A stretch of 12,255 nt of DNA from positions 1 through 12,255 of the forward strand of contig JBOHVS010000335.1 in the NCBI GenBank assembly GCA_050735975.1. Reading direction: 5' to 3'. Below, one piece after another: positions 8,414-12,255 of this stretch. The translations under genes were made by a program, and so were the position numbers. How positions within the stretch are numbered: the first letter of the stretch is position 1; every line of letters starts with the position of its first letter. The notes under the pieces were generated by a model, which was not told where the DNA came from, did not search any database, and saw only the letters and a list, made by a program, of their open reading frames with translations. Source of the DNA: DATMBL01 sp050735975. GTDB taxonomy: Bacteria; Desulfobacterota; Binatia; UBA9968.

Positions 8414-8450
8414 GGCGTGAAATCAATCATGACAACCATTTCATGACGCC
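8414..8450 (+). other. Imperfect stem-loop in the leader before tRNA-Val
   Basis: GGCGTGAAAT (8414-8423) can pair with ATTTC (8438-8442) plus ACGCC (8446-8450), leaving a three-base bulge ATG and a 14-nt loop. Ten base pairs in total. No T-run follows, so it is not a typical terminator; it would lie in the 5' leader of the pre-tRNA transcript. Function unknown. Confidence 0.4.
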
Positions 8451-8465
8451 TCGAACCGGTCGTAC

Positions 8466-8540
8466 AGGCACGTAGCTCAGTGGGAGAGCGCTTCCTTGAC
8501 ACGGAAGAGGTCGGCAGTTCAATCCTGCCCGTGCCTACCA
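8466..8540 (+). tRNA. tRNA-Val (anticodon GAC)
   Basis: A 75-nt cloverleaf with encoded CCA. The acceptor AGGCACG (8466-8472) pairs fully with CGTGCCT, followed by discriminator A and CCA. The D arm is GCTC/GAGC, the anticodon stem CTTCC/GGAAG with loop TTGACAC, the variable loop AGGTC, and the T arm GGCAG/CTGCC with loop TTCAATC. The anticodon GAC at 8498-8500 reads the Val codons GUC and GUU. All stems are perfectly paired. It lies only 15 nt before thrS and probably shares its transcript. Confidence 0.97.
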
Positions 8541-8555
8541 TTTTCTGACATATAG

Positions 8556-10493
8556 ATGGAAAATATCCGCGTTACATTACCCGACGGAAAATCCGTTGAG
8601 GTCCGCCGTGGCACTCGTTTGAACGAGATCGCGTCGTCAGCCGCCGGCAAAAACAATCTGATTGCCGCCAAAGTCGACGGTCGTCCCGTGGACTTGAACT
8701 GGTTGCTCGAAGAGGATTGCTCGGTGGAGTGGATCTCCATGGAAAGTCCCGATGCGCTCGACGTCCTGCGGCACTCCACCGCGCATCTCATGGCGCAAGC
8801 CGTTCAGAGCCTCTTTCCCGGGACTCAGGTGACCATCGGGCCGACGATTGAAGACGGCTTCTATTATGATTTCAAGCGAGAACAGTCGTTTTCACCGGAG
8901 GAATTGGAGAAAATCGAGTCACGAATGGCGGAAATCGCCGAGTCAAATCTTAAAGTGACCCGCGAGGAGATGCCGAAAAGCCGGGCCATCGAATTGTTTC
9001 GGCAGATGGGTGAATACTACAAGGTGCAAATTCTGGAAGAGATTCCAGAAGAGACGGTTTCGCTCTACCGGCAGGGCGATTGGGTGGATCTCTGCCGGGG
9101 CCCTCACGTGCCCTCCACCGGGGTGCTGCGCGCTTTCAAACTGACCGGAGTCGCCGGGGCCTACTGGCGCGGCAGCGAGAAAAACGAGATGCTGCAGCGA
9201 ATTTACGGCACCTCGTGGCCGACTAAACAGGCGCTCAAAGAGCACTTAAAACGACTCGAAGAGGCCAAAAAGCGCGACCACCGAAAACTGGGCCAGGAGC
9301 TCGGTCTATTCATGATTTCGGATGTCATTGGCCCGGGGCTTCCCCTGTGGCTCCCAAAAGGAGCGATGGTCCGATCGATCCTCGAGAGGTATATCGTCGA
9401 TCTCGAACGGCGCATGGGATACCAGCACGTGAACACCCCTCAGCTCGCGCGCGTCGATCTCTATAAACAGTCAGGACACTGGGATCATTTCAAAGCTAAT
9501 ATGTATCCGCCTATGGAGTTCGAGAACAAGGAGGAGCTGGTTCTCCGCCCGATGAATTGTCCTCATCACATTACCATCTACAAACATGAGCTCCACAGCT
9601 ACCGCGATTTGCCGATCCGGCTGGCCGAGCTGGGGACCATGTATCGTTACGAACGCTCAGGCACGCTCTCCGGGCTTTCGCGAGTGAGAGCGATGACCCT
9701 GAACGACGCGCATATTTTCTGCCTTCCCGACCAGATCCAGTCGGAAACCGTGGGCGTCCTGCGGCTGATCGAACAGGTGTATCGTGACTTCGGGTTTAAA
9801 GACTACTGGTACCGTCTTTCGCTCCGCAATCCCAAGGACAAGGCGAATTTCGTCGATAACGACGGCATGTGGGATATGGCGGAAGCTTATCTGCGGCAAG
9901 CATTGGATGAAGCCGGTGTTTCGTACAAGGAAGCCGTCGGCGAGGCCGCGTATTACGGGCCCAAGATTGACGTGCAATTAAATGATGTGCTAGGGCACAG
10001 TGAGACTCTTTCGACAGTGCAGCTGGACTTTTATCTGCCCGAGCGATTCAAGCTCGAATATGTGGACAGAGACGGGCAGTACAAGCGTCCAGTCATGATT
10101 CACCGGGGCGTCATCAGCACCATGGAACGGATGATGGCCTTTCTGATCGAACACCATGCGGGCAACTTTCCTCTGTGGTTGGCGCCCACCCAGGTGCGGG
10201 TCCTGACCGTTACCGACGATCATAAGGACTATGCCGGGAAAGTTTTTGAAAGCCTGCGCGAGTCGGGATTGCGGGTCGAACTGGATGACCGGAACGAAAA
10301 ACTAGGATATAAGATACGCGAAGCCCAATTGGCGAAAATCCCGTATGCGGTCGTTATCGGGGACAAGGAAGTCGCCGCGCGAACCGTCGCGCCGCGCCGA
10401 AGAGGCGGGGAAAACCTGGCGCCGGTGTCCGTGGCTGATTTTATCGCGCGATTGAAATCCGAGGTAGCGCATGAAGGCGGAGAAAGGTCGTGA
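8556..10493 (+). CDS. thrS: Threonine--tRNA ligase
   Basis: The 645-residue product has the full ThrRS layout: a TGS domain (about 1-62), an editing domain with H73 and H77 plus C180 and H184 in the CRGPH motif (hydrolysis of Ser-tRNAThr), a class II catalytic core, and a C-terminal anticodon-binding domain (about 545-640). The active-site zinc ligands are C335 (in RPMNCPHH), H386 (NDAHIF) and H516 (MIHRG). Class II motif 2 is in the TMYRYERSG region and motif 3 in the ERMMAFLIEH region. It charges tRNAThr with threonine in the cytoplasm. The ATG at 8556 gives the standard N-terminus ENIRVTLPDGK. No Shine-Dalgarno lies between the tRNA CCA and the ATG, which is odd for a highly expressed gene. 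It is the first protein gene of the thrS-infC-rpmI-rplT operon, 32 nt before infC. Confidence 0.98.
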   Translation: MENIRVTLPDGKSVEVRRGTRLNEIASSAAGKNNLIAAKVDGRPVDLNWLLEEDCSVEWISMESPDALDVLRHSTAHLMAQAVQSLFPGTQVTIGPTIEDGFYYDFKREQSFSPEELEKIESRMAEIAESNLKVTREEMPKSRAIELFRQMGEYYKVQILEEIPEETVSLYRQGDWVDLCRGPHVPSTGVLRAFKLTGVAGAYWRGSEKNEMLQRIYGTSWPTKQALKEHLKRLEEAKKRDHRKLGQELGLFMISDVIGPGLPLWLPKGAMVRSILERYIVDLERRMGYQHVNTPQLARVDLYKQSGHWDHFKANMYPPMEFENKEELVLRPMNCPHHITIYKHELHSYRDLPIRLAELGTMYRYERSGTLSGLSRVRAMTLNDAHIFCLPDQIQSETVGVLRLIEQVYRDFGFKDYWYRLSLRNPKDKANFVDNDGMWDMAEAYLRQALDEAGVSYKEAVGEAAYYGPKIDVQLNDVLGHSETLSTVQLDFYLPERFKLEYVDRDGQYKRPVMIHRGVISTMERMMAFLIEHHAGNFPLWLAPTQVRVLTVTDDHKDYAGKVFESLRESGLRVELDDRNEKLGYKIREAQLAKIPYAVVIGDKEVAARTVAPRRRGGENLAPVSVADFIARLKSEVAHEGGERS

Positions 10494-10513
10494 TAGGAGT
10501 GGCCTACAAATAA

Positions 10514-10528
10514 AGGAGGTGGTTTATC
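10514..10528 (+). promoter_or_regulatory. Strong Shine-Dalgarno and AUC start codon of infC
   Basis: AGGAGGT at 10514-10520 is a near-perfect anti-16S match placed 5 nt before ATC at 10526-10528. The frame downstream reads AREARINHQIRSREVRVIG, the typical IF3 N-terminus. An in-frame TAA at 10511-10513 rules out a start further upstream, and no ATG, GTG or TTG lies in frame between that stop and 10577. The AUC therefore appears to be the true start. Known IF3 biology: IF3 destabilises initiation at non-AUG/GUG/UUG codons, so such a start gives self-repression of infC. Confidence 0.85.
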
Positions 10529-11029
10529 GCTAGAGAGGCGAGGATCAATCATCAAATTCGCTCCCGTGAGGTTCGGGTGATCGGCGCAAAGGGCGAACAG
10601 CTGGGAGTTATGCCGTTGCACGAGGCCCTCAAACAGGTGGAGGCGCAAGAGTTGGATCTGGTTGAGGTGGCGCCGGATGCCCAGCCGCCCGTATGCCGAA
10701 TGATGGACTATGGCAAGTTCCGCTACGAGCAAAAGAAGAAATCTCACGGAGGGAAGAAGCACACAGTCGTAGAGATCAAGGAAGTCAAAATGGGGTCTCG
10801 AACCGACCCCCATGATGTGACCTTCAAGGTCAGAAACATCCGCCGCTTCATTGAAAAGGGGCAAAGAGTCAAAGTCTCGATTTTCTTCCGCGGGCGCGAG
10901 ATTACCCATCCCGAGCTGGGCCGGCAGTTGCTCCGCGGCGTAGTGACTCAGTGCCAGGATATAGCGAAGGTCGATATCGAGCCGCGGTTGGAAGGAAGAA
11001 GCATGGCCATGCTTCTCACCCCCAAATGA
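10526..11029 (+). CDS. infC: Translation initiation factor IF-3 (AUC start)
   Basis: The protein has 167 residues when read from AUC at 10526; the E. coli protein has 180. IF3 binds the 30S subunit, prevents premature 50S joining and checks the start codon and initiator tRNA. Seen: the N-domain with REARINHQIRSREVRVIGAKGEQLGV, then ALKQVEAQELDLVEVAPDAQPPVCRMMDYGKFRYEQ, a lysine-rich linker (QKKKSHGGKKH), and the C-domain with VKMGSRTDPHDVTFKVRNIRRFIEKGQRVKV. A simple start-codon search would begin at GTG 10577 and lose 17 conserved residues. The AUC start follows an ideal Shine-Dalgarno. The gene sits between thrS and rpmI as in many bacteria; AUC initiation predicts autogenous control by IF3. 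Confidence 0.97.
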   Translation: MAREARINHQIRSREVRVIGAKGEQLGVMPLHEALKQVEAQELDLVEVAPDAQPPVCRMMDYGKFRYEQKKKSHGGKKHTVVEIKEVKMGSRTDPHDVTFKVRNIRRFIEKGQRVKVSIFFRGREITHPELGRQLLRGVVTQCQDIAKVDIEPRLEGRSMAMLLTPK

Positions 11030-11068
11030 CCAAGGAACGCCACAAAAATAAACCAAGAGGAGAAATCA

Positions 11069-11266
11069 GTGCCTAAGATCAAGACCAACCGAGCCGCCGC
11101 GAAGAGATTCAGGATAACCGGCAGTGGCAAGGTCAAGAGGAACAAGGGCTTCAAGAGTCACTTGCTCTCGAGCAAAGGGAAAAAACGCAAGAGGCATTTG
11201 CGGCAGTCGACCATGGTGTCCGCGGCCGAGACTAAAAATATTCGGAAGCTCATACCCTACAAGTAA
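11069..11266 (+). CDS. rpmI: 50S ribosomal protein L35
   Basis: The product has 65 residues, the normal length for bL35. It is very basic, starts MPKIKTNRAAAKRFR and ends KNIRKLIPYK, both typical of the family; the central GSGKVKRNKGFKSHLLSSKGKKRKRHLR matches the rRNA-binding core. The GTG start at 11069 is preceded by GAGGAG (11057-11062) with 6 nt spacing. It is 39 nt after infC and 47 nt before rplT. In E. coli, L20 represses this gene pair at the translational level; no sequence resembling that operator could be identified by eye. Confidence 0.98.
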   Translation: MPKIKTNRAAAKRFRITGSGKVKRNKGFKSHLLSSKGKKRKRHLRQSTMVSAAETKNIRKLIPYK

Positions 11267-11271
11267 CCACA

Positions 11272-11290
11272 GCCGTTTTGCCTAAGCGGT
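11272..11290 (+). other. Small stem-loop between rpmI and rplT
   Basis: CCGTTT (11273-11278) and AAGCGG (11284-11289) can pair around a five-base loop, with one G-U pair inside and a possible G-U closing pair. It lies just before the rplT Shine-Dalgarno and could affect L20 translation, but it is short and its role is a guess. Confidence 0.25.
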
Positions 11291-11313
11291 GACAGTCGGA
11301 AAGGAGTCAGCAA

Positions 11314-11673
11314 GTGCCACGAGCTAAAGGCGGGAGTAAGTCCCGCCAAAGAAGAAAAAAGATCATGAAGGCCGCCAAAGGTTATGTCGGCGGCCGCGGC
11401 AGGCTTTATCGGTCCGCCCGAGAGACGGTCGAGCGTTCTCTGGCTTTCGCCTATCGAGATCGCCGGGTCAAAAAGCGAACGTTCCGCGGGCTTTGGATCA
11501 CGCGCATCGGCGCGGCCGCTCAACTCAGCGGGATCTCTTATAGCCAGCTCATCAAAGGTTTGAAACAGGCGGGGGTGGAATTGGATCGAAAGATACTGGC
11601 GGAAATAGCTGTTTCAGACATCTCCGCGTTCGGCCAGCTCGCCGAGCACGCGAAGTCTCGCCTCAGCGCCTAA
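11314..11673 (+). CDS. rplT: 50S ribosomal protein L20
   Basis: The product has 119 residues, against about 117-118 in most bacteria. bL20 is needed for early 50S assembly and binds 23S rRNA. Seen: the basic N-terminal extension PRAKGGSKSRQRRKKIMKAA, then GYVGGRGRLYRSARE and the ITRIGAAAQLSGISYSQLIKGLKQAGVELDRKILAEIA core, all characteristic. The GTG start at 11314 has AAGGAG (11301-11306) 7 nt upstream. In many bacteria L20 represses its own operon. The final gene of the compact operon; a 362-nt repeat-bearing gap separates it from pheS. Confidence 0.98.
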   Translation: MPRAKGGSKSRQRRKKIMKAAKGYVGGRGRLYRSARETVERSLAFAYRDRRVKKRTFRGLWITRIGAAAQLSGISYSQLIKGLKQAGVELDRKILAEIAVSDISAFGQLAEHAKSRLSA

Positions 11674-11737
11674 TCGGTTTTCACTGGATTGTTAGACGGT
11701 TTTTCGGGCCGTTCAAAAAGATCTCAGTTGCGAGGCG

Positions 11738-11770
11738 CATCGGCAAGCGGAGCTTGCGCTAAGGGCGATG
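11738..11770. other. Compact hairpin with bulge
   Basis: GCAAGC (11743-11748) and GCTTGC (11752-11757) form a perfect six-pair stem around GGA. The outer CATCG (11738-11742) can pair with CGATG (11766-11770) across an eight-base bulge. The sequence is GC-rich and not followed by T, so it is not an obvious terminator. It may be part of a dispersed intergenic repeat. Confidence 0.5.
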
Positions 11771-11775
11771 AGAAC

Positions 11776-11872
11776 AGAAGTCAGAGGTCAGAAGTCAGAA
11801 ATCAGAGCTGAACAGGCTCCTTTTCCATGCTCTTTGTTCCCGCTGATCTCTGATCTCCGACGTCTGACCTCC
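11776..11872. repeat. Inverted pair of degenerate heptamer arrays
   Basis: The left array (11776-11807) is AGAAGTC, AGAGGTC, AGAAGTC, AGAAATC and a partial AGAG. The right array (11845-11872) is GATCTCT, GATCTCC, GACGTCT, GACCTCC, which on the - strand reads as the same AGARRTC family. The arrays face each other across 37 nt and could fold into a long imperfect stem. Unit length (7) is not a multiple of 3 and no ORF uses it. No spacers of CRISPR type exist. Confidence 0.75.
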
Positions 11873-11884
11873 GGCCCAACTCCC

Positions 11885-11908
11885 TGCGCTTTGCTCCTTG
11901 CGCTTTGC
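11885..11908. repeat. Short direct repeat TGCGCTTTGC
   Basis: TGCGCTTTGC occurs at 11885-11894 and again at 11899-11908 with four bases (TCCT) between. Perfect copies; a 14-nt tandem period. It adjoins the heptamer arrays and the hexamer palindrome and may belong to the same composite repeat. Confidence 0.6.
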
Positions 11909-11916
11909 AGCTTCGG

Positions 11917-11958
11917 AAGGCTAAGGCTGAGCTAAACCTTAACCTAAACGTCAACCTG
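11917..11958. repeat. Palindromic hexamer-repeat element, copy 2
   Basis: The left arm has AAGGCT twice (11917-11928) and a degenerate GAGCTA. The right arm (11935-11958) is AACCTT, AACCTA, AACGTC, AACCTG. The arrangement, with NAGGYT units facing AACCTN units, matches copy 1 at 7684-7745, and both are followed by a CTG-TTTCG-like flank. The spacer between the arms is shorter here than in copy 1. Confidence 0.7.
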
Positions 11959-12035
11959 TTTCGCAGTACGTTGGAGGGAGTCGGGCGAGCGCAACGAAGC
12001 AAATGAGTTTTTTTCAATGGCCCGCCTGTTTTCAA

Positions 12036-12255
12036 ATGAATGATACTTTAGAGGAAGTCAAAGGTGAAGTGCTGGCTCGCATCCAGCACTGCGCCTCGGA
12101 GCCGGAGATCGAACAGCTCCGGGTCGAAACGCTTGGCCGCAAGGGCAGCGTGACGTTGCTCCTGCGCGGTCTCAAAGATCTTCCCGCGGAGGAGCGGCCA
12201 CGCGCCGGAGAGCAGCTCAACCGCCTGAGACAGTTGTTGGAGGAGCAGATTGAAG
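12036..12255 (+). CDS. pheS: Phenylalanine--tRNA ligase alpha subunit, 3'-truncated by the window edge
   Basis: Only the first 73 codons are in the window. They encode the N-terminal coiled-coil arm of PheRS alpha, which contacts tRNAPhe. The motif EQLRVETLGRKGSVTLLLRGLKDLPAEERPRAGEQLNRLR matches the family pattern (VRVxYLGKKGxLT, LPPEERPAAG). With ATG at 12036 the LRV motif falls at residues 28-30, the same place as in E. coli, so this start is preferred. Neither this start nor an in-frame ATG at 12003 has a good Shine-Dalgarno; the upstream one would add MSFFQWPACFQ. Position after rplT supports the call; pheT is expected beyond the edge. Confidence 0.92.
   Translation, partial: MNDTLEEVKGEVLARIQHCASEPEIEQLRVETLGRKGSVTLLLRGLKDLPAEERPRAGEQLNRLRQLLEEQIE

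Larger units (their letters stand above)
11674..12035. other. Repeat-rich rplT-pheS intergenic region
   Basis: This 362-nt stretch has no convincing gene. From left to right it holds a weak ACGG/CCGT stem near 11696-11713 with no clean terminator, a compact hairpin (11738-11770), an inverted pair of heptamer arrays (11776-11872), a 10-nt direct repeat (11885-11908), a second copy of the hexamer palindrome (11917-11958), a CGTTG/CAACG inverted pair (11969-11996) and a run of seven T (12008-12014). No T-box motif and no clear sigma70 promoter were found. A weak - strand ORF here is carried by the repeats. An in-frame ATG at 12003 could extend pheS by 11 codons. Confidence 0.7.

Noticed and set aside
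10229..11056. Open frame on the - strand (275 codons)
   Set aside because: Antisense to thrS and infC, both certain; no motifs.
11696..11720. Terminator after rplT
   Set aside because: Only a four-pair ACGG/CCGT stem; the T-run lies in the loop and not after the stem.
11776..11872. Possible CRISPR array
   Set aside because: Units are seven bases, tandem with no spacers, and inverted in the second half; no cas genes.
11802..12035. Small - strand ORF in the rplT-pheS gap (77 codons)
   Set aside because: Composed largely of the heptamer and hexamer repeats and low-complexity sequence; no family resemblance and no ribosome binding site.
11674..12035. T-box riboswitch before pheS
   Set aside because: No T-box core sequence of the GGTGG-ACCGCG type and no antiterminator/terminator pair could be found by eye.

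Overview
The window looks like chromosomal DNA of a GC-rich, probably uncultured bacterium. All genes I can support read on the + strand. Protein families, gene order and the mix of intergenic repeats fit a deltaproteobacterium-like or neighbouring phylum. That placement is inference from style and conserved synteny; no marker here fixes a taxon.

Layout: (1) Positions 2-2308 hold the 3' part of a large SNF2-like superfamily 2 helicase, cut by the window edge at its Walker B box. A small NUDIX hydrolase follows (2408-2839). These two are the accessory-looking part of the window. (2) Positions 2900-8335 carry dnaE (replicative DNA polymerase III alpha), hflX (ribosome-rescue GTPase, start overlapping the dnaE stop by four bases) and pgsA (phosphatidylglycerophosphate synthase). 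(3) Positions 8336-12255 carry a probable promoter, a tRNA-Val(GAC) with encoded CCA, and the classic translation operon thrS-infC-rpmI-rplT-(pheS). The last gene is cut by the right edge.

The third block makes translation parts: Thr-tRNA synthetase, initiation factor IF3, ribosomal proteins L35 and L20, and the Phe-tRNA synthetase alpha chain. The most informative detail is the infC start. The protein begins at a rare AUC codon behind a textbook Shine-Dalgarno, and the first GTG lies 17 codons too late. This is the hallmark of IF3 self-regulation. thrS begins only 15 nt after the tRNA and has no visible Shine-Dalgarno, so its mRNA 5' end may be made by tRNA processing.

The intergenic DNA is unusual. 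A palindromic element made of AACCTN hexamers occurs twice, at the end of hflX (where one arm is coding) and before pheS. The 362-nt rplT-pheS gap also holds an inverted pair of heptamer arrays, a compact hairpin and a 10-nt direct repeat. I see no CRISPR array, transposase, integrase or complete defence system. The candidate for something less described is the helicase/NUDIX edge, of which only a part is visible.
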